64,000 nt of DNA from Peterkaempfera bronchialis. Lineage in GTDB: Bacteria > Actinomycetota > Actinomycetes > Streptomycetales > Streptomycetaceae. The position numbers and the translations under genes were made by a program. The notes under the pieces are model-generated. The model was given only the letters and a program-made list of their open reading frames with translations, searched no databases and was not told the DNA's origin. Where the stretch lies: assembly GCF_003258605.2 (NCBI RefSeq), contig NZ_CP031264.1, forward strand, positions 4,340,001 to 4,404,000, read 5' to 3'. Below are positions 8,411 to 17,640 of the stretch, piece by piece (within the stretch, counting starts at the first letter, position 1; every line of letters begins with the position of its first letter).

Positions 8411-8462
8411 CTGGTTCCGACACCCACCCCGCCCCCACCCCTGCCCTGAGCACGCCCGGCCG

Positions 8463-8468
8463 TAGGCT
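8463..8468 (+). promoter_or_regulatory. Probable -10 box for leaderless mutT
   Basis: TAGGCT ends 7 bases before the mutT ATG and there is no Shine-Dalgarno sequence, so transcription probably starts at or next to the A of ATG. A -35 box is not obvious. Confidence 0.45.
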
Positions 8469-8475
8469 CTCCGCC

Positions 8476-8871
8476 ATGGAGAACCGTGTGGTGATCGGCG
8501 CCGCCCTGCTGCACCGGGGCCGGGTGCTGGCCGCCCGGCGCAGCGCCCCGGCCGAGACGGCCGGCCGCTGGGAGTTCCCCGGCGGCAAGGTGGAGCCCGG
8601 CGAGACCCCGCAGCAGGCCCTGGCGCGCGAGCTGCGCGAGGAGCTGGGCGTGGAGGCCCGCGCGCTGGCGCCGCTGCCCGGCGAGTGGGCGGTCCGCCCG
8701 GGGCTGGTGCTGCGGATCTGGACCGCCGAGCTGCTCTCCGGCGACCCGCTGCCGCTCCAGGACCACTCCGAGCTGCGCTGGCTGGGCCCGGCGGAGCTGG
8801 ACGGCGTGGACTGGCTGGACCACGACCGCGCCGTGCTGCCGGAGGTGGCCAGGCTGCTGAACGCGTCCTGA
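8476..8871 (+). CDS. mutT: MutT-type Nudix hydrolase
   Basis: 131 residues from ATG 8476. The Nudix box is complete: GGKVEPGETPQQALARELREE continued by LGV at about residues 37-60, with the REEL metal-binding glutamates. The flanks VVIGAALLHRGRVLAARRS and AGRWEFPGG are typical of the short 8-oxo-dGTP/CTP pyrophosphatase MutT2 group. Such enzymes remove oxidised or excess nucleotides before they enter DNA. Its position fits mutT2 upstream of typA in mycobacteria. Probably transcribed alone as a leaderless mRNA. Confidence 0.92.
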   Translation: MENRVVIGAALLHRGRVLAARRSAPAETAGRWEFPGGKVEPGETPQQALARELREELGVEARALAPLPGEWAVRPGLVLRIWTAELLSGDPLPLQDHSELRWLGPAELDGVDWLDHDRAVLPEVARLLNAS

Positions 8872-9056
8872 GGGCCCTCCGGGACGTCCCGCGAGCTGCG
8901 CGACAGGCGGCAAAAGTTGACCCGTACGCCTGGATAGGCCGGGTTTGTGACGGGTATGTCACTATCTGGCCGCAGCGCGCCGGGGGCGAGCGGCGATGGG
9001 AACCAAGCCGCATGGCCATGTCGGGACAGTGCGTCACAGAGCCGGAGGGGCCTTCG

Positions 9057-11768
9057 GTGTCCAGTGCGGGTAGCGGTGGGGCCCAGCGGCCGGGCGACCG
9101 GCCGGGGAGTCCGTACCGGCGGGGTGGCGCCGCCGCCCGAGCCCGGCTGCGACGCGCCCGAGGTGCCCGCCCGGCCGCCCGCCGCGCGGTGCCGCCCCCG
9201 CCGGCCTCGGCTGGCGTCTCCCGGGAGCCGCCGCCCGCCCCCGGAGCGCGCAGCCGCGCACCCGCGCGGTTCCCCGGTACGGAGCCGCAGGGCGCCCCGG
9301 AGCCGTCGCGGAGCGTCCGGGACAGCCTCTTCGACGCGGTCCGGACCGCCGTCGCGCTGCTGGACACGGACGGCCGGGTGGTGCTGTGGAGCCCGACCGC
9401 CGAGCAGCTGCTCGGCTGGCCCAGCGAGAGCCTGGTGGGCCGCCGGCTGGAGGAGGTGCTGCTCACCTCGGACGGCGTGCTCCGCGCCCGGCACGCCCTG
9501 GACCAGGCCGTCCGCTCCGGCAGCTGGCACGGCCGGGCCCGGGTGTCCAACCGCGACGGCGACGAGGTCCCGGTGGACGTCCGCATCTCACTGCTGGTCG
9601 ACGGCGGCGGGGTGCCCTTCCTCCAGCTCTCGCTCTCCGAGGCGGGCGCCCTGCAGGCGGTGGAGCGGGACCTGGCGGTACGCGACGCGCTCTTCGAGCA
9701 GGCGGCGCTGGGGATCTGCGTCCTCGACACCGACCTGCGGTACGTCGGCGTCAACACCATGCTGGCCGGGATGAACGGCCTGCGGCCCGAGGCGCACATC
9801 GGGCGGACCACCGGCGAGGTGCTGCCGGAGCGCGCCGCCGACGAGGTGACGGCGATCCAGCGCCAGGTGCTGGCCACCGGTGAGCCCATCGTGGATGTCA
9901 CCGTGGCGTCGCCCAGCGCCCGCTGCCCCGGCTACCGCTCGCTCTCGTACAGCCGCCTGACCGACCGCTCCGGCCGGGTGCTGGGCATCGCCGGTCTGAT
10001 CATGGATGTCACCGACCGCTACCGGGCGGTGGCCAAGGTGGAGCACGCCCGGCGGCGGCTGTCGCTGCTCAATGAGTTCGGCTCCCGGGTCGGCGACCTG
10101 CTGGACGCCTCGCGGATCGCCCAGGAGCTGGCCGGTGCGGTGGTGCCCCGGCTCGCCGACTACTCGGGCGTCATCCTGCTCCAGGCGGTCGCCTCCGGCG
10201 ACGACCTGCCGCGCCATCCGCACAGCCGCCACACCGTGCTGGTGCAGCTGGGCGTCGGCTCGGTCCGGGAGGGCCCGCAGGTGCGGGCCATGCTGCGGCG
10301 CGGCGCGCAGATCGCCTTCACCGACGAGTCGGTCTTCGGCCGGGTGCTGCGCACCGGTGTACCGGAACTGGTCTGCGGCCCGGCCGAGTTGGAGAACACC
10401 ACCTTCCCCGACGACCCCAGGGTCCAGGTCGCGCTGGACCTGGGCGTCCACTCGATGATGGTGGCGCCGCTGCGGGCGCGCGGCATCGTGATCGGCCTGC
10501 TGGTGGTCAGCCGGGCCGGGCGCCGGGAGGCCTTCGACCGCGACGACCTGGCCTTCGCGGTGGAACTGGCCGACCGGGCGGGCAGCTCCCTGGACAACGC
10601 CCGGCTGTACGCGCGGGAGCGGGCCGCCGCGCTCACCCTGCAACGCACCCTGCTGCCCCAGCAGGTGCCGCAGCCGCCGGGCGTGGAGGTCGCATACCGG
10701 TACGTCCCCGGCAGCAGCGGTGCCGAGGTCGGCGGCGACTGGTTCGACGTCATCCCGCTGCCCGGCGACCGCACCGCCCTGGTGGTCGGCGATGTGATGG
10801 GCCACGGACTGCGGGCCGCCGCCACCATGGGCCGGCTGCGCACCGCCGTACGGACGCTCGCCGGTCTCGACCTGCCGCCGGCGGTGCTGCTGGAGCATGT
10901 CCACCAGCTCGCCGACGACCTGGTGCAGGGGCCCGACGAGGCGCTGATCGCCACCTGTGTGTACGCCGTCTACGACCCGGCGACGCGGCGCTGCGTGCTC
11001 GCCAGGGCCGGTCACATCCCGCCGCTGCTGGTGGTGCCGGCCGAGGGGGCGCCCGGCACCGTGCCCGGCTCCGGTCCGCTGCCCGGCGGCACCGCCCGGG
11101 TGCTGGACCTGCCGTCCGGGGCGCCGCTGGGGGTCGGCGGGGTGCCCTTCGAGTCGCTGGAGCTGGAGATCCCGGAGGGGAGTCTGCTGGCGCTCTGCAC
11201 CGACGGCCTGGTGGAGTCGCGCGACCGGGACCTGGACGAGGGCCTGGGCAGGTTGCAGGACGTACTGGAGAAGCCGCACGCCTCCATCCAGGAAGCCTGC
11301 GAGGCGGTGCTGGGCATCGTGGACCAGGGCCGTGAGCCGGACGATGTGGCGCTGCTGCTCGCCCGGCTGGGGCGCGGGCCGGAGCGGAGCACCGCCGGCT
11401 GGACGCTGCCCGCCGAGCCCAGCGCCGTCTCCCGCGCCCGCCGGCTGACCCGCGCCGCGCTGACGGAGTGGCATCTGGAGCCGCTCGGCGACACCGCCGA
11501 ACTGCTCGCCAGCGAACTGGTCACCAACGCGGTGCGCTATGCCGGCGCGCCGATCGGCCTGCGGCTGACGGTCGGTGATGACACCCTGGTGGTCGAGGTG
11601 TCCGACCCGGTGCCCGAGCCGCCCACCGAGCGGCGTGCGGAGGGCACCGACGAGGGCGGCCGGGGGCTGGAGCTGGTGCGGCGGCTGGCCTTGCGCTGGG
11701 GTACCCGCTCCGAGGGCCGGGGCAAGGTGGTCTGGCTGGAACTGCCGCTTCCCGGCGGCGGGGGGTGA
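9057..11768 (+). CDS. PAS-PAS-GAF-SpoIIE phosphatase-HATPase regulator (1)
   Basis: 903 residues from GTG 9057, which has GGAGGGG 6 bases upstream; ATG 9012 is an in-frame alternative. Order: disordered Arg/Pro/Ala-rich N-terminus (1-85), PAS (about 88-190, RTAVALLDTDGRVVLW), PAS (205-320), GAF (330-520), PP2C/SpoIIE phosphatase (530-770) with GGDWFD near 559, GDVMGHG and TDGLVESRD, then an RsbW-type HATPase_c (785-900) with ELVTNAVRYA and GRGLEL. Such proteins dephosphorylate anti-sigma-factor antagonists and may phosphorylate or bind them through the kinase end, so one chain could run a partner switch in answer to a PAS/GAF signal. No transmembrane segment: cytosolic. A paralogue follows. 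Confidence 0.9.
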   Translation: MSSAGSGGAQRPGDRPGSPYRRGGAAARARLRRARGARPAARRAVPPPPASAGVSREPPPAPGARSRAPARFPGTEPQGAPEPSRSVRDSLFDAVRTAVALLDTDGRVVLWSPTAEQLLGWPSESLVGRRLEEVLLTSDGVLRARHALDQAVRSGSWHGRARVSNRDGDEVPVDVRISLLVDGGGVPFLQLSLSEAGALQAVERDLAVRDALFEQAALGICVLDTDLRYVGVNTMLAGMNGLRPEAHIGRTTGEVLPERAADEVTAIQRQVLATGEPIVDVTVASPSARCPGYRSLSYSRLTDRSGRVLGIAGLIMDVTDRYRAVAKVEHARRRLSLLNEFGSRVGDLLDASRIAQELAGAVVPRLADYSGVILLQAVASGDDLPRHPHSRHTVLVQLGVGSVREGPQVRAMLRRGAQIAFTDESVFGRVLRTGVPELVCGPAELENTTFPDDPRVQVALDLGVHSMMVAPLRARGIVIGLLVVSRAGRREAFDRDDLAFAVELADRAGSSLDNARLYARERAAALTLQRTLLPQQVPQPPGVEVAYRYVPGSSGAEVGGDWFDVIPLPGDRTALVVGDVMGHGLRAAATMGRLRTAVRTLAGLDLPPAVLLEHVHQLADDLVQGPDEALIATCVYAVYDPATRRCVLARAGHIPPLLVVPAEGAPGTVPGSGPLPGGTARVLDLPSGAPLGVGGVPFESLELEIPEGSLLALCTDGLVESRDRDLDEGLGRLQDVLEKPHASIQEACEAVLGIVDQGREPDDVALLLARLGRGPERSTAGWTLPAEPSAVSRARRLTRAALTEWHLEPLGDTAELLASELVTNAVRYAGAPIGLRLTVGDDTLVVEVSDPVPEPPTERRAEGTDEGGRGLELVRRLALRWGTRSEGRGKVVWLELPLPGGGG

Positions 11769-12051
11769 ACCGCGCACCACGGTGGTACCAGGCTGGTGGG
11801 GAGCGGTGAGCCGAACGGTCCCGGGATGCGTATGCAGCGGTGTGGACGTGGCCGGGACGGGAGCGAGTGAGCAGGTGGCGGCGGCGGTCGGTCGACAAGG
11901 GCAAAATCCTTCGCCCGATTTGATGTTGTGACCCCGAGGGCATGGGCCCAACGGCCCTGATGATGAATACTCGTGGTCTCGACACCCGGACGGCTGCCCT
12001 GGTCGGACGGGAGACGGCGGAGTCCGACCCGGTGAAGGGGGAGTCGGTTCG

Positions 12052-14856
12052 TTGAGCGACATGCCGGCGCGGAATGCGTGGACGGGCAGCGGTGCGCTGC
12101 CGGGCCGGACCGGCCATGCCGAGCACGACCGGAGCGGGCACATGGGCAGGAGGGCGCCGGTGCGCGGCGGTGAGCGGTCCCAGACCGGAGTGCGCGTGCC
12201 CCGGCCGGGGCGGGCGGCGGAGCAGGCGGAGGCGGGTCTGCCGGAGCCGGGCCAGTCGGAGCCGGGCACGGCCGGGACGGGCCTGGCGGGGGCGGGCCTG
12301 GCCGGGGCGGCTCGGACGTTGACGGGCCCGACCGAGTGGGGCCAGGGCGAGCCGGGCTCCATCTACGACTACATCCGGGTCGCCGCCTTCGCGATCGGCG
12401 CCGACGGCCGGATCAGCCAGTGGAGCGACCGGGCGGCCGAGTTCTTCGGAGTGGCCGCCGCCGACGCGGTGGGCGCCGACCCGGTGACCGCCTTCATGCC
12501 GCGCGAGCAGTGGCGCGAGGGCCGCGCCCGGCTGGAGCGCATCCTGGCCGGCGAGGAGTGGGTCGGCACCGCACCGTACCGGGACGCGTCCGGCGGCGAG
12601 GGCGTCGCCGAGGTGTACCTGATGCCCGGCCACTCCGAGGGCGGCAGCGGCGGGGCCGTCTGCCTCGCCGTGGACCTGCGCAAGCTGCGGCGGATCGAGA
12701 CCGACCTGGCCGCCTCGGAGGCGGTTTTCGGCCAGACTCCGACCGGCTTCTTCCTCTTCGACCGGCAGCTGCGGTTGCAGCGGGTCAATGACGCCTTCGC
12801 GGCCGGGATCGGGGTCTCCCCGGACGACCTGCCCGGTCTGCACCCGTACGACATCTTCCCGCGCGCCGAGGCGGAGCGGCTGCTCGGTGCCCTCCGGCAG
12901 GTGCTGGAGAGCGGCGACCCGGTCGTCGACATGCGCTTCACCGGGTTCGCGCCGATGCGCGACACCGCCCGCAGATGGTCCGTGTCGCTCTACCGGCTGG
13001 TCGGCGCCGACGACCGGCCGATGGGCGTCGCCGGTCAGATCTCCGATGTGACGCGCCGTCAGCGCGACGAGCGGGAGGCCGCCAGCGTCCGCCGCAACCT
13101 GGCCCTGCTCAACGAGGCCAGCGCCCACATCGGCTCCACCCTGGACCTGGAGACCACCGCCAAGGAACTGCTGGACGTGATCGTCCCCCGGTTCTGCGAC
13201 GTCGCCTCCGTCGACCTGTACTCGGCGCTGCTGGCCGGTGAGGACACCCCCGGCGGGCCCGCCGACGGCGCGGGCGAGCTGCGCCGGGTCGCCGTCTCCA
13301 GCGTGGTGGCGGGAGCCGCCGCGGTGGCCGGTGCCCCGCCCGCCGCCGACGCCGCCCGGGTCGTAGGAGGAACGTTCTGCTACCCGCCCCGCTCGCCGCA
13401 CGCCAAGGCGCTGCGCACCGGCCGCAGCGTGGTCCCCGACAGCCACCCCGACCCGCTGGTGCGGTCCACCATCGTGGTCCCGCTGGTCGCCCGCAATGTG
13501 GTGCTGGGCCTGGTCCAGCTCTCCCGCGCCAAGGGCTCGGAACCCTTCGACCAGCGCGATGTGGCCATCGCCCGGGAGCTGGTGGCCCGCGCCGCCGTCT
13601 GCGTGGACAACGCCCGCCTCTACCGCCGCGAGCATGAGCGCGCCCTGATCCTCCAACGCAGCCTGCTGCCGCCCGGCAACCCCGCCGCCAGCGGACTGGA
13701 GATCGCCTGTCGCTACCTGCCCGGCAGCAGCGGCACCGAGGTCGGCGGCGACTGGTTCGACGTCATCCCGCTGCCCGGCAACCGCACCGCCCTGGTGGTC
13801 GGCGACGTCATGGGGCGCGGCCTGCGCGCCGCCGTCGCCATGGGCCAACTCCGCACCGCCGTACGCACCCTGGCCATGCTCGACCTGGACCCGGCCGAGG
13901 TGCTCACCGCCCTGGACGAGATCGCCCGGGGCCTCGGCGACGGCTCCGGCTCCGCCCAGCTCTCGCTGGGCAGCGGCCCCTCCCCGTTCGGCCAGCACCA
14001 GCCGCTGCTGGCCGGACGGCAGGGCACCCCGCCGCCGCACGTCCCGGAGCCCGCCGACGCCTCCGAGGTCTACCTGGCGACCTGCGTCTACGCCGTGTAC
14101 GACGCGGTCACCCGGCGCTGCACCATCGCCAACGCCGGGCATCTGCCGCCGGTGCTGCTCTCCCCCGGCGACGACGCGCTGATGCTGGATGTGCCGCCCG
14201 GCCTGCCGCTGGGCGTCGGCGGCGAGATCTTCGAGGAGGTCGAGGTTCCGCTGCCGGACGGCGCGCTGCTCGGCCTGTACACCGACGGGCTGGTGGAGTC
14301 GCGCAAGCACCAGCTGGAGGAGGGCCTGGAAGCCTTCCGGCGGGCGCTCTCCGGGCCGCAGCGCAGCCTGGAGGACGTCTGCGACCACGTCCTCAGCGAA
14401 CTGGACCCGCACCACGGCGAGGACGACATCGCCCTGGTGATGGCCCGGGTGCACGCGCTGCCCAAGGACGCGGTCGGCGACTGGCGGCTGCCCCGGGAGC
14501 CCACCTCGGTCGCCCGCGCCCGCGAACTGGCCATCGGCTGGCTGCTCGCCCGTGGCCTGGACGACCTGATGGACACCACCGAGCTGCTGGTCAGCGAACT
14601 CGCCACCAATGCGCTGCGGCACGGCAGCGGCGACATCCGGCTGCGGCTGCTGCGCGACACCACCGTGGTCTGCGAGGTCTGGGACAACGGCTACGCCCAG
14701 CCCCGCCAGCGCCGCGCCCAGGAGACCGACGAGGGCGGCCGGGGCCTTCAGCTGGTCAGCCTGCTCGCCGAGCGCTGGGGCAGCCGCCGCACCCCCAAGG
14801 GCAAGATCGTCTGGTTTGAGCTGGGCCTGCCGCAGCCGCCGACCGCCCGGCCCTGA
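12052..14856 (+). CDS. PAS-PAS-GAF-SpoIIE phosphatase-HATPase regulator (2)
   Basis: 934 residues from TTG 12052, with GGGGGAG upstream; ATG 12061 is the alternative. Low-complexity N-terminus (1-100, repeated Gly-Leu-Ala-Gly), PAS (104-215), PAS (217-345), GAF (350-525), SpoIIE phosphatase (535-800) with GGDWFD near 565, GDVMGRG and YTDGLVES, then HATPase_c (815-930) with LVSELATNALRHG and GRGLQLVS. A stretch of about 45 residues (after ALDEIARGLGDG, to ADASEVYLATC) interrupts the phosphatase domain relative to the first copy. Same domain order and high similarity show tandem duplication; the 283-base gap allows separate promoters. Likely role as for copy 1 with different sensing. Confidence 0.9.
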   Translation: MSDMPARNAWTGSGALPGRTGHAEHDRSGHMGRRAPVRGGERSQTGVRVPRPGRAAEQAEAGLPEPGQSEPGTAGTGLAGAGLAGAARTLTGPTEWGQGEPGSIYDYIRVAAFAIGADGRISQWSDRAAEFFGVAAADAVGADPVTAFMPREQWREGRARLERILAGEEWVGTAPYRDASGGEGVAEVYLMPGHSEGGSGGAVCLAVDLRKLRRIETDLAASEAVFGQTPTGFFLFDRQLRLQRVNDAFAAGIGVSPDDLPGLHPYDIFPRAEAERLLGALRQVLESGDPVVDMRFTGFAPMRDTARRWSVSLYRLVGADDRPMGVAGQISDVTRRQRDEREAASVRRNLALLNEASAHIGSTLDLETTAKELLDVIVPRFCDVASVDLYSALLAGEDTPGGPADGAGELRRVAVSSVVAGAAAVAGAPPAADAARVVGGTFCYPPRSPHAKALRTGRSVVPDSHPDPLVRSTIVVPLVARNVVLGLVQLSRAKGSEPFDQRDVAIARELVARAAVCVDNARLYRREHERALILQRSLLPPGNPAASGLEIACRYLPGSSGTEVGGDWFDVIPLPGNRTALVVGDVMGRGLRAAVAMGQLRTAVRTLAMLDLDPAEVLTALDEIARGLGDGSGSAQLSLGSGPSPFGQHQPLLAGRQGTPPPHVPEPADASEVYLATCVYAVYDAVTRRCTIANAGHLPPVLLSPGDDALMLDVPPGLPLGVGGEIFEEVEVPLPDGALLGLYTDGLVESRKHQLEEGLEAFRRALSGPQRSLEDVCDHVLSELDPHHGEDDIALVMARVHALPKDAVGDWRLPREPTSVARARELAIGWLLARGLDDLMDTTELLVSELATNALRHGSGDIRLRLLRDTTVVCEVWDNGYAQPRQRRAQETDEGGRGLQLVSLLAERWGSRRTPKGKIVWFELGLPQPPTARP

Positions 14857-14872
14857 GGGGCCCACGGGCCCC
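14857..14872. terminator. Compact hairpin between convergent spoIIE-like and sdhB genes
   Basis: Seven-base perfect GC stem (14857-14863 with 14866-14872) starting directly after the plus-strand stop and ending 6 bases before the sdhB stop; it could serve both strands. Confidence 0.45.
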
Positions 14873-14878
14873 CAGCTC

Positions 14879-15643
14879 TCAGCGGCGGCGGCGGATCTTC
14901 GAGCCCAGCCACACCAGCGGGTCGTACTTGCGGTCCGCCGCGCGCTCCTTGAGCGGGATCAGGGCGTTCTCGGTGATGGTGATCCGCTCGGGGCAGACAT
15001 CGGTGCAGCAGCGGGTGATGTTGCAGTAGCCGAGGCCGTGGTCGTCCTGGGCGCTGCGGCTGCGGTCGATGCCGGCCCCGGCGGCGGCGTCGAGCGGGTG
15101 CATGTCGAGTTCGGCGATCCGCATCAGAAAGCGGGGACCGGCGTAGACGGGCTTGTTCTCCTCATGGTCGCGGATCACATGGCAGACGTCCTGGCAGAGG
15201 AAGCACTCGATGCACTTGCGGAACTCCTGCGACCGGCCCACGTCCTGCTGGGCCATCCGGTAGGCGCCGGGGGCGACGCCGGGCGGCGGGACGAAGGAGG
15301 GGATCTCCCGCGCCTTGGCGTAGTTGAAGGAGACATCCGTGACCAGGTCGCGGACGACCGGGAAGGTCCGCATCGGGGTGAGGGTGACCGGCTCGTCCGG
15401 CGGCAGGGTGGACATCCGGGTCATACACATCAGCCGGGGCCGGCCGTTGACCTCGGCGCTGCACGAGCCGCACTTGCCCGCCTTGCAGTTCCAGCGGACC
15501 GCCAGGTCCGGCGTCTGGGTGGCCTGGAGGCGGTGGACGACATCGAGGACCACCTCGCCCTCGTTCACCTCGACCTCGTACGGCTGGAGGCGCCCGCCGG
15601 AGGCGTCGCCCCGCCACACCCGGAAGGTGGCCCGGTAGCTCAC
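14879..15643 (-). CDS. sdhB: Succinate dehydrogenase iron-sulfur subunit
   Basis: 254 residues, ATG 15643, overlapping the sdhA stop by 4 bases. The [2Fe-2S] ligands are Cys53, Cys58, Cys61 (NCKAGKCGSC) and Cys73 (LMCMT). The second half carries CIECFLCQDVCH and CNITRCCTDVCP for the [4Fe-4S] and [3Fe-4S] clusters. It passes electrons from the flavoprotein to the membrane anchor and quinone. Last gene of the sdh operon. The sequence is of the SdhB/FrdB kind found with a five- to six-helix single anchor (mycobacterial Sdh1 type). Confidence 0.95.
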   Translation of the reverse strand: MSYRATFRVWRGDASGGRLQPYEVEVNEGEVVLDVVHRLQATQTPDLAVRWNCKAGKCGSCSAEVNGRPRLMCMTRMSTLPPDEPVTLTPMRTFPVVRDLVTDVSFNYAKAREIPSFVPPPGVAPGAYRMAQQDVGRSQEFRKCIECFLCQDVCHVIRDHEENKPVYAGPRFLMRIAELDMHPLDAAAGAGIDRSRSAQDDHGLGYCNITRCCTDVCPERITITENALIPLKERAADRKYDPLVWLGSKIRRRR

Positions 15644-17616
15644 GAGTCGGCTCCGTTCTCAGCAGCGGCGGTGTTCTCAGCAGGGGCGGTGACAGCCGCG
15701 GCGGGCAGCTCGGCCTCGGTGAGGTACTTGGCCAGCTCCTCGGCGGCGAAGAGGTCCAGCAGATCGGGCCGGATCGGCGGATTGGGCCGCCGCTCCACCG
15801 CGACGGACCCGGAGTCGGCCAGCGAGCAGTACAGATTGACGCTCCGCCAGGCCCGGTCCATCTCCGGATGGTCGTCACGGGTGTGGCCGCCCCGGCTCTC
15901 GGTCCGCTCCAGCGCGGCCCGGGCCACGCACTCGGAGACCAGCAGCATATTGCGCAGGTCCAGCGCCAGGTGCCAGCCCGGGTTGAACTGCCGGTGGCCC
16001 TCCACCACGGCCCGCGCGGCCCGCTCCCGCAGCCCGGCCAGCCGCTCCAGCGCCTCGGCCATCTCCTCGGCCCGGCGGACGATGCCGACCAGGTCGTTCA
16101 TGGTCTGCTGCAACTCCTGGTGGAGCGTGTACGGGTTCTCGGCGGCCCGGCCCCCGGCGCGCGCCCCGTCGAACGGCGCCACCGCCTCGGCGGCGGCCCG
16201 GTCGACCTGCGCCGGGTCGATCCCCGGCCGCCCGGCACCCGGCCCGGTTCCCAGCCCGGTTCCCAGCCCGGCGGCGTACGCGGCGGCGTGCAGCCCGGCC
16301 CGGCGGCCGAAGACCAGCAGATCGGAGAGGGAGTTGCCGCCCAGCCGGTTGGAGCCGTGCATCCCCCCGGCCACCTCGCCCGCCGCGAAGAGCCCCGGCA
16401 CCCCGGGTGCGGCGGCGGTGTCCGGGTCGACCGCCACCCCGCCCATCACATAGTGGCAGGTGGGGCCGACCTCCATCGGCTCGCGGGTGATGTCCACGTC
16501 CGCCAGTTCCTTGAACTGGTGGTGCATGGACGGCAGTCGGCGGATGATCTCCTCGGCGGGCAGCCGGGTGGAGACGTCCAGGAAGACCCCGCCGTGCGGC
16601 GAGCCGCGCCCGGCCTTGACCTCGGTGTTGATCGCCCGGGCCACCTCGTCGCGGGGCAGCAGCTCGGGCGGCCGGCGGTTCCGGTCGGGGTCGGCGTACC
16701 AGCGGTCGGCCTCCTCCTCGGACTGCGCGTACTGGCCCTTGAAGACGTCCGGGACGTAGTCGAACATGAACCGCCGGCCGTCGCTGTTGCGCAGCACCCC
16801 GCCGTCGCCCCGCACCGACTCGGTGACCAGGATGCCCTTCACCGAGGGCGGCCAGACCATCCCCGTCGGATGGAACTGCACGAACTCCATGTTCAGCAGG
16901 GACGCCCCGGCCAGCAGCGCCAGCGCATGCCCGTCGCCGGTGTACTCCCAGGAGTTGGAGGTCACCTTGAAGGACTTGCCGATGCCACCGGTGGCCAGCA
17001 CCACGGCGGGCGCCTCGACGGTGAAGAAGCGCCCGCTATCCCGCACATAGCCGAAGACCCCGCTGACCCGGTCCCCGTCCTTGCAGATCCGGGTGACCGT
17101 GCACTCCTGGAGGATGCGCAGCCGCGCCTCGTAGTCGCCGTACTCCGCGAAGTCCTGCTGCTGGAGCGAGACCACCTTCTGCTGGAGGGTGCGGATCAGC
17201 TCCAGCCCGGTGCGGTCGCCGACATGGGCGAGCCTGGGGTACTCATGGCCGCCGAAGTTGCGCTGCGAGATCCGGCCGTCCCCGGTGCGGTCGAAGAGCG
17301 CGCCCCAGGTCTCCAGCTCCCACACCCGGTCGGGCGCCTCCTGGGCGTGCAGCTCCGCCATCCGCCAGTGGTTGAGGAACTTGCCGCCGCGCATGGTGTC
17401 GCGGAAGTGCACCTGCCAGGTGTCGCCGCTGTTGACATTGCCCATGGCGGCGGCGATCCCGCCCTCCGCCATCACGGTGTGCGCCTTACCGAAGAGCGAC
17501 TTGCAGATCACGGCCGTCCGCATGCCCTGCTCGCGCGCCTCGATCGCGGCCCGCAGCCCCGCCCCGCCCGCGCCCACCACGACCACGTCGAAGGTGTGGC
17601 GCTCCACCTCGGTCAT
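15640..17616 (-). CDS. sdhA: Succinate dehydrogenase flavoprotein subunit
   Basis: 658 residues from ATG 17616 (TTG 17622 is an alternative). N-terminal FAD motif VVVGAGGAGLRAA; His in KAHTVMAEGG is the expected covalent FAD attachment; active-site pieces FHPTG, TESVRGDGG, CHYVMGG and SNRLGGNSL are present. It oxidises succinate to fumarate at the inner membrane face. A Gly-Leu-Gly-Thr repeat (about 16230-16275, a 12-base DNA duplication) sits in a surface loop. Overlaps sdhB by 4 bases and follows sdhC by 24 bases: one operon. Confidence 0.95.
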   Translation of the reverse strand: MTEVERHTFDVVVVGAGGAGLRAAIEAREQGMRTAVICKSLFGKAHTVMAEGGIAAAMGNVNSGDTWQVHFRDTMRGGKFLNHWRMAELHAQEAPDRVWELETWGALFDRTGDGRISQRNFGGHEYPRLAHVGDRTGLELIRTLQQKVVSLQQQDFAEYGDYEARLRILQECTVTRICKDGDRVSGVFGYVRDSGRFFTVEAPAVVLATGGIGKSFKVTSNSWEYTGDGHALALLAGASLLNMEFVQFHPTGMVWPPSVKGILVTESVRGDGGVLRNSDGRRFMFDYVPDVFKGQYAQSEEEADRWYADPDRNRRPPELLPRDEVARAINTEVKAGRGSPHGGVFLDVSTRLPAEEIIRRLPSMHHQFKELADVDITREPMEVGPTCHYVMGGVAVDPDTAAAPGVPGLFAAGEVAGGMHGSNRLGGNSLSDLLVFGRRAGLHAAAYAAGLGTGLGTGPGAGRPGIDPAQVDRAAAEAVAPFDGARAGGRAAENPYTLHQELQQTMNDLVGIVRRAEEMAEALERLAGLRERAARAVVEGHRQFNPGWHLALDLRNMLLVSECVARAALERTESRGGHTRDDHPEMDRAWRSVNLYCSLADSGSVAVERRPNPPIRPDLLDLFAAEELAKYLTEAELPAAAVTAPAENTAAAENGADS

Positions 17617-17640
17617 CCTCAAGGGTCCCTTCGTCAGACG

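Noticed and set aside
8193-9530. Upstream extension of the endoglucanase frame
   Set aside because: A good ribosome-binding site and signal peptide fix the start at 8192; the extension is antisense to mutT and the SpoIIE-like gene.
9588-14865. Long minus-strand open frames opposite the two SpoIIE-like genes
   Set aside because: Antisense shadows; all recognisable domains are on the plus strand.
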